Made by a program: the position numbers and the translations under genes. Shown one piece after another: positions 21,872 through 31,879 of a stretch of DNA of 64,000 nucleotides. The notes below the pieces were generated by a model that made no database searches, was not told the origin of the DNA, and saw only the letters and a list, made by a program, of their open reading frames with translations. Source of the DNA: an uncultured Bacteroidia bacterium (GTDB lineage Bacteria > Bacteroidota > Bacteroidia > Bacteroidales > UBA932); contig CACXPG010000003.1 of NCBI GenBank assembly GCA_902769525.1, forward strand, positions 186,001 to 250,000. The letters are read 5' to 3'. The stretch's first letter is position 1. Every line of letters starts with the position of its first letter.

Positions 21872-22906
21872 TTAATGCTCAATGTGGGCTTCAACCATCT
21901 GAAGGCCTCCAAGTGAACGGATCTCCACCGCCCCGAGTTCGGCCGGTATCAGATAGAGGTCTCCGTCAGATACCGTTACTTTGTCTTTGACGCAGGTCTG
22001 GGGTATCTGGCTGAAATACAACACGCCGCGGCCGCCTGTGCAGACCAGCACGGTGAAGCTGCCAAAGCGGGAGTTGTCTATGCGGAAAAAATTTTCAACC
22101 TCGCCCCTGCTTTTTCCAAAACCGATAAAGCTGCTTGTAAAATGCTCGCAGCTTGCCAAAGGGACAACAAGGGTTTCGTCTTCACTTTTGAGGGAAGCCG
22201 CATCGTCAAAGACATTACGCTGACGTTCAACATAGTCTTCCTGACTTTCGTCAAAGTCTATGGCCTGCATAGCATCCTCGACATCTAGATGACGGCGGTT
22301 GCCCTCGATGTCCACGCGGTTGAAGTCGTAAAGCCTGTATGTGGTGTCGCTCGGCTGCTGGATTTCCAGTATCCTGGTTCCGGCGCCTATGCTGTGGACA
22401 GTGCCGGCCGGTATGAAATACCAGTCTCCCCTCTTCGGTGTAAAGCGGTTTAGGACATCTTCCAGAGTCTTTTCGCCTTTTCTTACATCCGTTTCCTTTA
22501 TAGAATTCCGGACGATGGCAGCAAAATCTTCTCTGGAAAACTTCTTGGAAAAGCCCAGGAGAAGCTCTGAATCTTCCTCAGCGTTAAGGACATACCACAT
22601 CTCTGTCTTTCCGTTTGGAAGACCTTTCTCCTTAGCCATCTGGTCGCCGGGATGAACCTGGACGGAAAGCTGACGGCTGGAATTGATGTACTTCACCAGC
22701 ATCGGGAACCTCTCGCCGAATCTCTTCCAGACTCTCTCCCCCACAAGCCTGTCCTTGTACTTTGCCACAAGCTCAGAAAGTGTCAGGCCGCAGTCTTCGC
22801 CTTCAGAAAGGCAAACGGTCTGCCTTCCCTCCATCGCGGAGAGAATCCAGTCCTCGCTTCCCCAAATGGTTCCGATGGCAACAGGCTTGAACTTGAGAGG
22901 GCGCAT
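21872..22906 (-). CDS. manA: Mannose-6-phosphate isomerase, class I
   Basis: A 344-residue zinc enzyme interconverting mannose 6-phosphate and fructose 6-phosphate in the cytoplasm. The cupin core shows the metal ligands in SVQVHPGD, in TEMWYVL, and in IPAGTVHSIG. The C-terminal signature is DTTYRLYDFNR. The length fits the short, bacillus-type class I form. It is the last gene of the leftward murI-hppA-manA run, 15 bases after hppA, and ends before a bidirectional terminator. Mannose-6-phosphate supply feeds nucleotide-sugar synthesis. Confidence 0.94.
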   Translation of the reverse strand: MRPLKFKPVAIGTIWGSEDWILSAMEGRQTVCLSEGEDCGLTLSELVAKYKDRLVGERVWKRFGERFPMLVKYINSSRQLSVQVHPGDQMAKEKGLPNGKTEMWYVLNAEEDSELLLGFSKKFSREDFAAIVRNSIKETDVRKGEKTLEDVLNRFTPKRGDWYFIPAGTVHSIGAGTRILEIQQPSDTTYRLYDFNRVDIEGNRRHLDVEDAMQAIDFDESQEDYVERQRNVFDDAASLKSEDETLVVPLASCEHFTSSFIGFGKSRGEVENFFRIDNSRFGSFTVLVCTGGRGVLYFSQIPQTCVKDKVTVSDGDLYLIPAELGAVEIRSLGGLQMVEAHIEH

Positions 22907-22921
22907 GCTAAAAGCCTATGG

Positions 22922-25168
22922 TTAAAGAATATTCAGTGCAACTGTAACACCGGCCATCACGATAGAAACCATACTCATCAGCTTGATGAGAATGTTCAGG
23001 CTCGGGCCGCTGGTATCTTTGAACGGGTCTCCTACAGTGTCTCCGACAACGGTTGCCTTGTGAGCGTAAGAACCCTTTCCTCCAAAGTTGCCTTCCTCAA
23101 CATATTTCTTTGCATTGTCCCAGGCTCCGCCCGAATTGGCCATGAACACAGCCAGAACAAATCCGCTGCTAAGGCCACCGATAAGAAGTCCGAGAACTCC
23201 GGAAACCCCGAGCAGTATGCCCACAGCAACAGGAGCGGCTATGGCAAGAAGTGAGGAACCGATCATCTCCCTCTGCGCGCTGCGGGTTGAAATCTCAACG
23301 CAACGGGCATAGTCTGGAGTAGATGTCCCGTCGAGGATTCCCTTGTCGGAATTGAACTGGCGCCTTACTTCCTCCACCATCTTCTGGGCTGCTCTTCCTA
23401 CAGAACCCATTGTCAGTCCGCAGAACAGGAATGCCAGCATAGCGCCGATAAACACACCTACCAGAACTTTAGGGTTCATCAGATTCACGTCAAACCAGGT
23501 CATGAAGTCAGCAAAGCCGGCGTTGTGCAGAGCTTCCTTGCTGTCAACGGCAAGAGCCTGCGTGTTGAGATTCCGTATTGCGGCTTCAAGACCGGAGGTG
23601 TCAGCCACTCTGAGAAGGGCTATCTTGATTTCTTCTATGTAGGATGCCAGCAGAGCCAGAGCTGTCAGAGCTGCTGAACCAATGGCAAAACCTTTTCCGG
23701 TAGCGGCGGTGGTGTTTCCAAGAGCGTCGAGGATATCGGTGCGGTCTCTAACCTCAGGTTCCAGGCCACTCATCTGGGCGTTTCCGCCGGCATTGTCGGC
23801 AATCGGTCCATAGGCGTCAGTTGCCAGGGTGATACCCAAGGTTGAAAGCATTCCGACTGCGGCTATTCCGATTCCGTAAAGTCCGAACGAAAGGTTCTCC
23901 TTGGAAAGCAGGTTTGTGGAGAACTCAGTGGCGCACAGATATGCAAGTATAATTGCCACACCAATCGTGACAACAGGAATGGCGGTGGATATCATTCCGG
24001 TTCCCACACCAGAAATGATCACGGTTGCAGGACCGGTCTGGGCACTCTCGGCAATCTTCTTGGTTGGCTTGTATGAATGAGAAGTATAGTACTCAGTTGT
24101 CTTTCCTATGATGATTCCTGCAAGAAGGCCTGTCAGCACGGAGAAAGAAATGCCAAGCCAGTGAGTCAGCCCCAATACATATAATATAATAAAGGAGAAT
24201 ATCGCGATGAAAACTGAAGAGAAGTTCACTCCCAGACTCAGCGATTTCAGCAGCTGGCTCATTCCGGCATTCTCCTTGGTCTTGACCAGGAAGATACCGA
24301 TCACGGACAGGAACACGCCTACAGCCGCAATCAGCATCGGCGCGAAGACTGCCTTTAGTTGCATTCCGCCCTGGCCGATGAATGCGCTCGCTCCAAGAGC
24401 CGCGGTTGCCAGAACACTGCCGCAGTATGACTCGTAGAGGTCTGCTCCCATTCCTGCCACGTCACCTACATTGTCTCCCACGTTATCTGCTATGGTTGCA
24501 GGGTTTCTCGGGTCGTCCTCAGGGATACCGGCTTCTGTCTTTCCGACAAGGTCCGCTCCCACGTCAGCTGCCTTGGTGTAGATGCCGCCGCCCACTCTGG
24601 CGAACAGAGCCTGTGTAGATGCGCCCATCCCGAAGGTCAGCATTGTGGTGGTAATGATGGTCAGTTTCTGCGTCATGTCTTCAGGCCTGATGAAATAGTC
24701 CAGCACCAGATACCATATAGATATGTCCAGCAGTCCAAGACCCACAACCGTAAGACCCATCACGGCACCGCTGCGGAAGGCAACCTTCAGCCCCTTGTTC
24801 AATGACGAACGGGCCGCATTGGCTGTGCGGGCAGAAGCGTAGGTTGCTGTCTTCATCCCGATAAAGCCGGCAAGTCCGCTGAAGAAACCTCCTGTCAGGA
24901 AAGCAAACGGAACCCAACCGTTCTGGATTCCCAGCCCGTAGGCCAGAAAAGCGAACACGGCAGCCAGGATCAGAAACACGATTATCACAACCTTATACTG
25001 CTGCTTCAGATAAGCCATAGCACCCTGCCTTACATAAGAGGCGATCTCCCTCATCTTTGGCGTGCCCTCATCCTGACGGAGCATCTGCCTGTAGAAAATG
25101 TATGCGAACAGCAAGGCCATCAAAGATGCCGCAGGAACCAGATAGAACAAATAACCAGTAATATCCAT
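22922..25168 (-). CDS. hppA: Membrane-bound cation-pumping pyrophosphatase
   Basis: A 748-residue integral membrane pyrophosphatase with about 16 helices, coupling PPi hydrolysis to ion export. The substrate site includes [20 protein letters not shown] followed by the NVGDNVGD metal-binding segment, then [14 protein letters not shown] and [13 protein letters not shown] segments. The K+ switch position reads [10 protein letters not shown], with Ala where K+-independent enzymes have Lys, so it is probably of the K+-dependent class, which includes Na+-pumping and dual Na+/H+ enzymes known in Bacteroides. ATG at 25168 is preferred over a TTG two codons upstream. It lies between murI (23 bases) and manA (15 bases). 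Confidence 0.95.
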   Translation of the reverse strand: MDITGYLFYLVPAASLMALLFAYIFYRQMLRQDEGTPKMREIASYVRQGAMAYLKQQYKVVIIVFLILAAVFAFLAYGLGIQNGWVPFAFLTGGFFSGLAGFIGMKTATYASARTANAARSSLNKGLKVAFRSGAVMGLTVVGLGLLDISIWYLVLDYFIRPEDMTQKLTIITTTMLTFGMGASTQALFARVGGGIYTKAADVGADLVGKTEAGIPEDDPRNPATIADNVGDNVGDVAGMGADLYESYCGSVLATAALGASAFIGQGGMQLKAVFAPMLIAAVGVFLSVIGIFLVKTKENAGMSQLLKSLSLGVNFSSVFIAIFSFIILYVLGLTHWLGISFSVLTGLLAGIIIGKTTEYYTSHSYKPTKKIAESAQTGPATVIISGVGTGMISTAIPVVTIGVAIILAYLCATEFSTNLLSKENLSFGLYGIGIAAVGMLSTLGITLATDAYGPIADNAGGNAQMSGLEPEVRDRTDILDALGNTTAATGKGFAIGSAALTALALLASYIEEIKIALLRVADTSGLEAAIRNLNTQALAVDSKEALHNAGFADFMTWFDVNLMNPKVLVGVFIGAMLAFLFCGLTMGSVGRAAQKMVEEVRRQFNSDKGILDGTSTPDYARCVEISTRSAQREMIGSSLLAIAAPVAVGILLGVSGVLGLLIGGLSSGFVLAVFMANSGGAWDNAKKYVEEGNFGGKGSYAHKATVVGDTVGDPFKDTSGPSLNILIKLMSMVSIVMAGVTVALNIL

Positions 25169-25191
25169 ATCCAAAAAATTACTTTTTTAAA

Positions 25192-26052
25192 TTATATTTC
25201 CAAAGATACAAAAAATATTTGACTGCGTGTATCTGATTGCCTTTCATTCATTAAGCACTCAGGTTTCAACTCATCGACTATGCCCTCTGTGAGTTTACGC
25301 AAAACGTCTGTCTTTGAGCCAGTTGTAGCAATCGTAATATTAGGTGGCGTTGTAAGCGGCTCGGTGGCAAAAGTGCCGCAAACCGCTGATTTACGCACTT
25401 TTTCAAGCAAGTTTCTAGCCCTTCTTGCCACAGCTGGTGCCGGATTGATAATATGCAATTTGTCAGAACAGGCCCGCCGTATAACCTTCTCAAGGAAAGG
25501 ATAATGGGTACACCCAAGCACCACACAGTCTGCCCCTGCCTCTACCATAGGATCTATATATTTCTTTACAAGAGCCTCAGCCTCAGGTGTATCCGTATTT
25601 CCTGACTCCACCAGTTCTACCAGCCCATCGCCTACCTGCTCGATTATTTTCACCTGCTTTCTGCGAGCATACTTTTCCGAAGTCGTCAGATAAAGCTGCC
25701 CCCGGAAAGTACCCTGGGTAGCAAGAACTCCTATAACTCCAGTCTTTGTCAGCGATGCTGCAGGTTTAACCGCCGGCTCCATTCCAACAAACGGTATATC
25801 AAATAGTTGCCTCAAATCCGAGATAGCCGCTGCCGTGGCCGTGTTGCAGGCGACAACGATAATTTCAGCTCCTCTTTCAATAAGAAATTTTGAAATTGCG
25901 GTGGCCCTTTTCAATATCATTTCTTTACTTTTAGGACCATAAGGACAATAGGCCGCATCTGATATGTAGAAGTAATCCTCTGATGGCATTATCTTTACAA
26001 GCTCCTTCCAAACTGAAAGGCCACCCGCCCCGGAATCAAATAATCCTATCAT
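25192..26052 (-). CDS. murI: Glutamate racemase
   Basis: A 286-residue cofactor-independent racemase supplying D-glutamate for peptidoglycan. The two catalytic cysteines are in VACNTATA (about Cys69) and GCTHYPF (about Cys181). The N-terminal IGLFDSGAGGLSV and SDAAYCPYG segments are typical. The last 30 residues or so are weakly conserved. The gene is first in a leftward run with hppA and manA; a -7 element lies at 26093-26100. Codon use in the 3' part is more AT-rich than in hppA. Confidence 0.95.
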   Translation of the reverse strand: MIGLFDSGAGGLSVWKELVKIMPSEDYFYISDAAYCPYGPKSKEMILKRATAISKFLIERGAEIIVVACNTATAAAISDLRQLFDIPFVGMEPAVKPAASLTKTGVIGVLATQGTFRGQLYLTTSEKYARRKQVKIIEQVGDGLVELVESGNTDTPEAEALVKKYIDPMVEAGADCVVLGCTHYPFLEKVIRRACSDKLHIINPAPAVARRARNLLEKVRKSAVCGTFATEPLTTPPNITIATTGSKTDVLRKLTEGIVDELKPECLMNERQSDTRSQIFFVSLEI

Positions 26053-26092
26053 AAAAACAGCGTTTAAGGGGGAATAGACTTAACCCCTACCA

Positions 26093-26100
26093 CAAATATA
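26093..26100 (-). promoter_or_regulatory. -7 element upstream of murI
   Basis: TATATTTG on the minus strand, an exact TAnnTTTG match 40 bases before the murI start. A -33 TTTG at the expected spacing is not evident. Confidence 0.5.
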
Positions 26101-26160
26101 ACACAAATGTTGCTTTTTTCTTTAAAAAATTAAAGCGACCCGAAAATTATTCTCAAAAAG

Positions 26161-26192
26161 TTTGGTCAGTATTATATTTATATGTATCTTGC
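26161..26192 (+). promoter_or_regulatory. Candidate promoter of the susC operon
   Basis: TTTG (26161-26164), 20 bases, TATCTTGC (26185-26192), a partial match to TAnnTTTG. It would give an untranslated leader of about 80 bases before susC, in a gap otherwise empty of genes. Confidence 0.45.
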
Positions 26193-26274
26193 ACTCCTAA
26201 ACTAAAGCCAACCGACAAAAATTATTTATTAACAAATAAACAACACTACTTAAAATTAACTAAAAATCAACCAA

Positions 26275-29200
26275 ATGAAACGAATTACATTTGTTTTGGC
26301 GTTACTGTTGTTGTGTGTTGGGCAACTTGCCTATGCACAGACAATAAAAGTAACAGGAACCGTTTCTGATGCGGCTGACAACGAGCCTTTAATCGGAGCG
26401 GGAGTTATGGTAAAGGGTACTACCAATGGTGTTGCTACTGATGCAAACGGACAGTATGTCATCAACGTAAGGAGAGACGCTGTTCTCGTTTTCACTTATC
26501 AGGGATATGCAACCCAGGAGATTGCCGTTAACGGCAGGTCCGTTATCAACGTATCTCTCCAGAATGAGACCACTCAGCTGGAAGATGTTATCGTTGTTGG
26601 TTACGGTACTGGTAGAAAGATCTCCACAGTGGTAGGTTCAGCCCAGACCGTTAAGGCCAAGGCCCTCAAGGACAAGCCAGTTATCAACGCTGCCGATGCT
26701 CTTCAGGGACAGGTTGCAGGTCTGCAGGTTTACACATCTTCCGGTGACCCTTCAGCAACTGTTTCTATGCGAATCAGAGGTGTGAACTCTCTCGAGGCTT
26801 CCACTACTCCTCTGTTCGTACTCGACGGTACTCCAGTTCTGAGCGACATTTTCAACACTCTGAACCCTAACGACATTGAGAGCGTTACCATTCTGAAGGA
26901 CGCTTCTTCAACCGCTATCTACGGTTCACGTGCTGCCAACGGAGTTGTTTACATCACAACCAAGAAGGGTACCACCGAGAAGCCAGTAGTAAAGCTTTCT
27001 GCTAACTACGGTATTTCCAACCTTGCAAGGAACCCTATCAAACGCGTGAATTCAGAAGAGTGGTTCAGACTGGCTGAGATGGTTAACCCTGATTACCTGA
27101 CTGATCCGGACTTCCAGGCTAACAAGAAGTTCAGACTCGAGAACAAGATCGAGACCAACTGGATGAAGTGGGCTTTGAACGAGAACGTTCCTACTATGGG
27201 AGCTGACCTCTCCGTTTCTGGAAGAACAAAGGTTATTGACTACTACATCTCAATGACTGCCAACAGAATGGAAGGTGTTGAGCCTTTGACTGCACACAAC
27301 CGTTATGCAGCCCGTATCAACATGAACGTTACTCCAACCGACTGGTTCAAGTTCGGTATCTCTCTGGGTGTAGGTTATCAGCAGTCAAGGGAGAACCCTT
27401 ACAACTCTGACTTCTCATCCGGTAACAGAAACAACTGGAACAACCCTGTAAACTTCGCTTTGTGGGCACCAACATGGTGGACTCCTTATGAGATTCTGAC
27501 CGACAGCGCCGGTAACTTCATCGGCTACGGCGACGAGACTCCTTATATGGACGACTTCGGCGCATACAACCCTCACTATCGTATGAAATATCTGAAGGTA
27601 AAGGACAACACCGTTAGACTGAACGGTAACATCTACGAGCAGATCTCCCCTGTCAAGGGTCTGACTATCAGATTTGCACAGGGTCTCGAGGGTTATGACT
27701 ACAGATTTATCAGAAGAGACCTTCAGGATCCTGAAGATTGGATTCACACTTACCATAATGGTAATAACGGTAATCCTTACGGCTCCATGGCTCAACATAG
27801 TTTTACAAGGTATTATCGCCTGACATCTACCAATACAGCTGAGTACAAGTTCCAGCTTGGCGAGAACCACAATTTCACCGCTCTTGTAGGTCAGGAAGCT
27901 ATTATAAACAATTCAACCGGATTCAGTGCTTGGGGTAGCGGTATTCCTGACATCCGTCTCTGCACTCTTGACAATATCGACCCTGAAAGAGCTTGGGAAG
28001 TGGGCGAAAGCTGGTCCCAGTACAAGTTCAACTCCATCTTCTCAAGACTTTCTTATGATTATGCCGGCAAGTATTACATCGACGCTTCATTCCGTCGTGA
28101 CGGTTCTTCCCTGTTCGGTGCAAACAAGAGGTATGCAAACTTCTGGTCTGCCGGTGCAATGTGGAACATCAAGGCTGAGAACTTCCTCAAGGACGTTCAG
28201 TGGATTGACAAACTCCAGCTTTCTGCAAACTACGGTACTGTAGGTAACTCTGGTATCAGCAACTATCTGTCACACGCTACTGTTGCTACCGGAACAAATT
28301 ATCATGGAACTACTTATTACATCAACAACTCAGGTAACGAGAACCTGACTTGGGAAACTCTGGAAAGCTTGAACGTAGCTCTCGACTTCAGACTCTGGAA
28401 CAGACTGGAGGCTAAGGTTGAGTGGTACAGAAAGATGACAAAGGACATGCTCCTTGAAATTCCTTGGTCATATGCAACCGGTTTCAGCGGTGGTTACGGC
28501 AACATCGGTAACATGAAGAACCAGGGTGTTGAGGCTACCATCACTTACGACTGGATCCGCAACGAGAACATGTTCCTGCAGACAAGCCTGAACGTTTCTT
28601 ACAACAAGGACAAGATCACCAGCCTGTTCGACGGACGTGATGAGTTCCAGCTTCCTGACTATGGTCTGAACTACAAGGTAGGCCATTCAGCTGGTGAGCT
28701 CTGGTATGTAAAGAGCGCTGGTATCGACCCTGCAACTGGTCGTCCACTCTGGTATGACAAGGATGGCAACATCACTGACGTTTATTCAGACGACAACCGT
28801 ATTCTCCTTGGCAAGTCAAGGTATGCTCCTTGGTCAGCAGGTCTGCAGATCGACTTCACCTACAAGAATTTCGCTCTCCAGGCACAGTTCTCCGGAATCT
28901 TCGGAAAATACCTGATCAACAACGACCGTTACTTCTACACCAACTCCAACTTCGCAGACAACCGTCTTGCAAGCGAGCTCCTTACCGAAATGTGGCAGTA
29001 TCCTGGTCAGAAGGCCAAGTATCCTAACCCTCTGTACGTAGTTAACGATGAGTGCTTCGACTCAAGACTCGTTGAAAACGCTTCATTCGTCAGACTTAAG
29101 GGTGTTACCCTTTCTTACTCTCTCGGCAAGAACGCTCTCAACAAGCTCGGTGGCGTGCTTACAGGTGTAAGATTCTTCGTAACAGGTCGTAACCTCCTTA

Positions 29201-29307
29201 CTTGGACCAAGTACTCCGGTTGGGATCCTGAGCAGAATATCAACCTCCAGCTCGCTGTTTATCCTAACAGTAAGCAGTATGCAGCAGGTGTTGAGTTAAC
29301 TTTCTAA
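26275..29307 (+). CDS. SusC/RagA-family TonB-dependent outer membrane transporter
   Basis: A 1010-residue outer membrane beta-barrel that imports a ligand captured by its SusD partner, powered by TonB. The order is signal peptide (about 1-21, AYAQ), carboxypeptidase-D regulatory-like domain (about 24-100) with NEPLIGAGVMVKGT, TonB-box region VIVVGYGT, plug domain with MRIRGVNSL and KDASSTAIYGSRAANGVV, then the barrel ending in GVELTF. The length is normal. susD follows after 13 bases. The substrate cannot be read from the sequence: no glycoside hydrolase, sulfatase or sigma/anti-sigma pair is adjacent, and the nearest secreted enzyme is a peptidase, so glycoprotein- or peptide-derived ligands are possible. 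Confidence 0.95.
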   Translation: MKRITFVLALLLLCVGQLAYAQTIKVTGTVSDAADNEPLIGAGVMVKGTTNGVATDANGQYVINVRRDAVLVFTYQGYATQEIAVNGRSVINVSLQNETTQLEDVIVVGYGTGRKISTVVGSAQTVKAKALKDKPVINAADALQGQVAGLQVYTSSGDPSATVSMRIRGVNSLEASTTPLFVLDGTPVLSDIFNTLNPNDIESVTILKDASSTAIYGSRAANGVVYITTKKGTTEKPVVKLSANYGISNLARNPIKRVNSEEWFRLAEMVNPDYLTDPDFQANKKFRLENKIETNWMKWALNENVPTMGADLSVSGRTKVIDYYISMTANRMEGVEPLTAHNRYAARINMNVTPTDWFKFGISLGVGYQQSRENPYNSDFSSGNRNNWNNPVNFALWAPTWWTPYEILTDSAGNFIGYGDETPYMDDFGAYNPHYRMKYLKVKDNTVRLNGNIYEQISPVKGLTIRFAQGLEGYDYRFIRRDLQDPEDWIHTYHNGNNGNPYGSMAQHSFTRYYRLTSTNTAEYKFQLGENHNFTALVGQEAIINNSTGFSAWGSGIPDIRLCTLDNIDPERAWEVGESWSQYKFNSIFSRLSYDYAGKYYIDASFRRDGSSLFGANKRYANFWSAGAMWNIKAENFLKDVQWIDKLQLSANYGTVGNSGISNYLSHATVATGTNYHGTTYYINNSGNENLTWETLESLNVALDFRLWNRLEAKVEWYRKMTKDMLLEIPWSYATGFSGGYGNIGNMKNQGVEATITYDWIRNENMFLQTSLNVSYNKDKITSLFDGRDEFQLPDYGLNYKVGHSAGELWYVKSAGIDPATGRPLWYDKDGNITDVYSDDNRILLGKSRYAPWSAGLQIDFTYKNFALQAQFSGIFGKYLINNDRYFYTNSNFADNRLASELLTEMWQYPGQKAKYPNPLYVVNDECFDSRLVENASFVRLKGVTLSYSLGKNALNKLGGVLTGVRFFVTGRNLLTWTKYSGWDPEQNINLQLAVYPNSKQYAAGVELTF

Positions 29308-29320
29308 AATCGCTGAGAAT

Positions 29321-30835
29321 ATGAAAAAAATTATATTATCACTTGCAGTTTTGGCTCTCTTCTTTACAAGTTGCAACTTGGATGAGCAGCCTCAGGGAGT
29401 TATTCCAAAAGACAACTCCATTGCTACAGTAGAAGATGCAGAAGGTTGGATGAACTATGAGTATGTTTATTTGAGAGCTTATACAGCCGGAGCATACATT
29501 TACACTACCGAAATTGCATCAGACTTCTTCAACCCGTCTCTTGATTACGGTAACCGCGAAGGTTCCGAGTACAGATGGGATTGGAACTCCGGAGCTCCTT
29601 TTGTTGACATCTGGGGCGGTGCTTACAGTGCTATTAACCACGCATGCTATGTTATAGAGTCTGTAGATCTGATGGACAAGTCCGGGTTGGACGCTGACCA
29701 GATGAAACGACTCAACAAAGTTCTTGGTGTAGCCCACTTCACAAAGGCTTTCTTCGGACTTAAGCTTCTTGAGTATTATGCACCTGTTTACAATGCAGCA
29801 AACAAGGATAAATTTGGTATCATGCTTGTTGACCTTCACCGTCCTAGTGGTGACATAACCTCTTATCCTGGAAGAAGCACCGTTGAGCAGTCTTACAACT
29901 GGGTTCTCAACGAGGCCAACCAGGCAGAGAGTCTCCTTGGCCCTTTCCCTGGAGTAGTTGGTTCAGAAGAGCTTACCATTGACGCTATTCGCGCATTCAA
30001 GGCAAGACTCGCTCTATATATGGGCAACTGGGATGAGGCTATTACTCTCTCAACTTCTTTGGTAGATGCAGGAAAGTATCCTCTTTGCGAAACTCAGGAA
30101 GAAATGACTGCCCTATGGCAAAATGACTCTGGACAGGAATGCATCGTTCAGCTTTGGGCAGATGGATCTACTTCAACTCCTTCTTCACTTGATCCTGGTT
30201 ACCTTGGATACAATCCTAGCTCCGATCAATATAGACCTGACTGGATTGTCAACAGATGGGTTGCAAGTGGCTTGTACTCTTCTGGTGACCTCAGGTTCTC
30301 TACTTGGTTCAAGACAGGTCGTAAAGTTACAGTATCTATTGGAACAGCTTCGGGTATGACTCTTATGGACAAGTTCCCTGGCAATTCTACACTTGGCTCT
30401 GCAACTGCTCACGTTCAGAAGATTAAGCCTTTCCGTATTGCTGAGCAGTATCTTATCGCCGCTGAAGCTTTTGCAAAGAAGGGTGGTGCTGACGCTGCAG
30501 CTTGCTCATATTTGAACAAGCTGGGAGCAAAGAGAATCCCTTCTTTCCACGATGTTGATCTTACTGGCACAGCCCTTATGGATTACATCAAGGAAGAAAG
30601 AGCAAAAGAATTCATAGGTGAAGGGTTCAGATGGTTCGACCTCAAGAGATGGGGCGAGGGTATGGCTACCAGACCAGATCCTCAGCTTGCAGCAATCATC
30701 CACACTGGTGGTTCCAACGGTCCTGCCCTCAAACTCTCAATTGCTCCAACTGACCATCGTTGGGTAGCTCCTATCCCAGTTGACGAGCTTGCTGCCAACC
30801 CTCAGATCAGAGATCAGCAGAACCCAGGTTATTAA
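29321..30835 (+). CDS. SusD/RagB-family nutrient-binding lipoprotein
   Basis: A 504-residue surface lipoprotein forming the lid of the SusC transporter upstream. The signal peptide ends in the lipobox FFTSC (Cys18), followed by the acidic-polar NLDEQP start usual after SusD lipoboxes. The family signature near the C-terminus is RAKEFIGEGFRWFDLKRWG, and the middle has the TPR-like helices. It is translationally close to susC (13 bases) and to the lipoprotein gene downstream (24 bases). Codon use is slightly more AT-rich than in susC. Confidence 0.94.
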   Translation: MKKIILSLAVLALFFTSCNLDEQPQGVIPKDNSIATVEDAEGWMNYEYVYLRAYTAGAYIYTTEIASDFFNPSLDYGNREGSEYRWDWNSGAPFVDIWGGAYSAINHACYVIESVDLMDKSGLDADQMKRLNKVLGVAHFTKAFFGLKLLEYYAPVYNAANKDKFGIMLVDLHRPSGDITSYPGRSTVEQSYNWVLNEANQAESLLGPFPGVVGSEELTIDAIRAFKARLALYMGNWDEAITLSTSLVDAGKYPLCETQEEMTALWQNDSGQECIVQLWADGSTSTPSSLDPGYLGYNPSSDQYRPDWIVNRWVASGLYSSGDLRFSTWFKTGRKVTVSIGTASGMTLMDKFPGNSTLGSATAHVQKIKPFRIAEQYLIAAEAFAKKGGADAAACSYLNKLGAKRIPSFHDVDLTGTALMDYIKEERAKEFIGEGFRWFDLKRWGEGMATRPDPQLAAIIHTGGSNGPALKLSIAPTDHRWVAPIPVDELAANPQIRDQQNPGY

Positions 30836-30859
30836 TAGATTGTTAAATTTTAAACAAAG

Positions 30860-31741
30860 ATGAATATGAAACTCATTAAATACGGATTCGGATTATTGCT
30901 TTCTGTATTGCTCGTAACATCTTGCGCATCAAAATGGCCTGAGTATAAGGTAACGAACGAGGATGTTTCATGGTACACGGATGCTGTAGGCTTCGGTATG
31001 GACGAGGATGAGACTCCGATAGTCGTTAAAATACAGAGAGGTGTTGCTAATGAGGCTTTGGAAGTTCCAATCACCCTCACAGATGAATATGGTGTTTACA
31101 GTGTTTCTCCTTCAAAGGTTAGCTTTGCTGCCGGTGAATATGAAAAGACTGTGACTTTGACCTATGATTATTCTTCCCTTGTGCCTGGTACTGAATATAT
31201 CTTCAAGCTTAGCTTCAACGAGAATCTTGCCGGACACGGAAGTTACAGCGTAATTGAAGGTAACGGAAAGATGCTCCTCGAGTATGAAGACTATGCTGCA
31301 GGCTGGTATTCAGGACGTTATGAAGTTAATACTGCCGTTATGGCTTTCGAATGGATCGATGGACCTTATGTATCAGACCTGGATAGCGACGAGTGGATTC
31401 TTCAGAGAGCAAAAGGTACAACTGCTTACTACAAGATGATTCTTTATGACGAGAATGCTTATGTAGAAATCAAGAATCCTGGAGACGGTTCAATTGTTTG
31501 CGACAAGTACCCTGGATACAATGATTTTGCTACCAAGTGGGCTAGCCTTAAGCTTGAATGGGATTTCACCCACAAAGGCAATGCTTACCATCAGGAAACT
31601 AGAATGAACAATAGTGAGATTTCCTGCTCAGGAGAAGAACTCGTAAGCGGTGACTACATCGAGCTCGAAGGCTGGAACTCAAAGAACGGTTCCTATTTCA
31701 GTGGCGGCTACAACATGTATGTAGACTACGACGTTCTCTAG
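30860..31741 (+). CDS. Putative surface lipoprotein of the susCD operon, function unknown
   Basis: A 293-residue lipoprotein with lipobox LVTSC (about Cys22) and no family I can name with confidence. Residues about 30-125 look like an immunoglobulin-like beta domain (alternating VVKIQRG, VPITLTDEYG and VTLTYDY strands), similar in style to the N-terminal domains of SusE/SusF-position lipoproteins. The remaining 150 residues are rich in Trp, Tyr and Asp (WYSGRYEVN, WIDGPYV, YDENAYVEIKNPG), consistent with a second beta-sandwich binding domain. Its place third after susC and susD and the terminator behind it suggest a ligand-binding accessory of the transporter. Confidence 0.8.
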   Translation: MNMKLIKYGFGLLLSVLLVTSCASKWPEYKVTNEDVSWYTDAVGFGMDEDETPIVVKIQRGVANEALEVPITLTDEYGVYSVSPSKVSFAAGEYEKTVTLTYDYSSLVPGTEYIFKLSFNENLAGHGSYSVIEGNGKMLLEYEDYAAGWYSGRYEVNTAVMAFEWIDGPYVSDLDSDEWILQRAKGTTAYYKMILYDENAYVEIKNPGDGSIVCDKYPGYNDFATKWASLKLEWDFTHKGNAYHQETRMNNSEISCSGEELVSGDYIELEGWNSKNGSYFSGGYNMYVDYDVL

Positions 31742-31763
31742 TAGAATATCACTAACTAAAGGT

Positions 31764-31795
31764 AAGGCTGGCCTTCTGGTCAGCCTTTCTTTTTG
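31764..31795 (+). terminator. Terminator of the susCD operon
   Basis: A 10-base stem (31764-31773 with 31778-31787, one G-U pair) with loop TTCT runs into a T-rich tract. Confidence 0.85.
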
Positions 31796-31812
31796 CCGCT
31801 TGTTTCGGGGTT

Positions 31813-31843
31813 TTTGCTTTAGGCATTATTATTGCTATATTTG
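31813..31843 (+). promoter_or_regulatory. Promoter of the M64 peptidase gene
   Basis: TTTG (31813-31816), 19 bases, TATATTTG (31836-31843): an exact consensus promoter with ideal spacing. It sets the gene apart from the susCD operon and shows that the in-frame codon at 31832 is not the start. Confidence 0.85.
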
Positions 31844-31879
31844 TATTTATATAATTGCGATTGTAACATACAAAACGAT

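Noticed and set aside
31832..31879. Upstream start for the M64 peptidase
   Set aside because: It lies within the -7 promoter element, so it would not be transcribed; the ATG at 31880 gives a normal lipoprotein signal.
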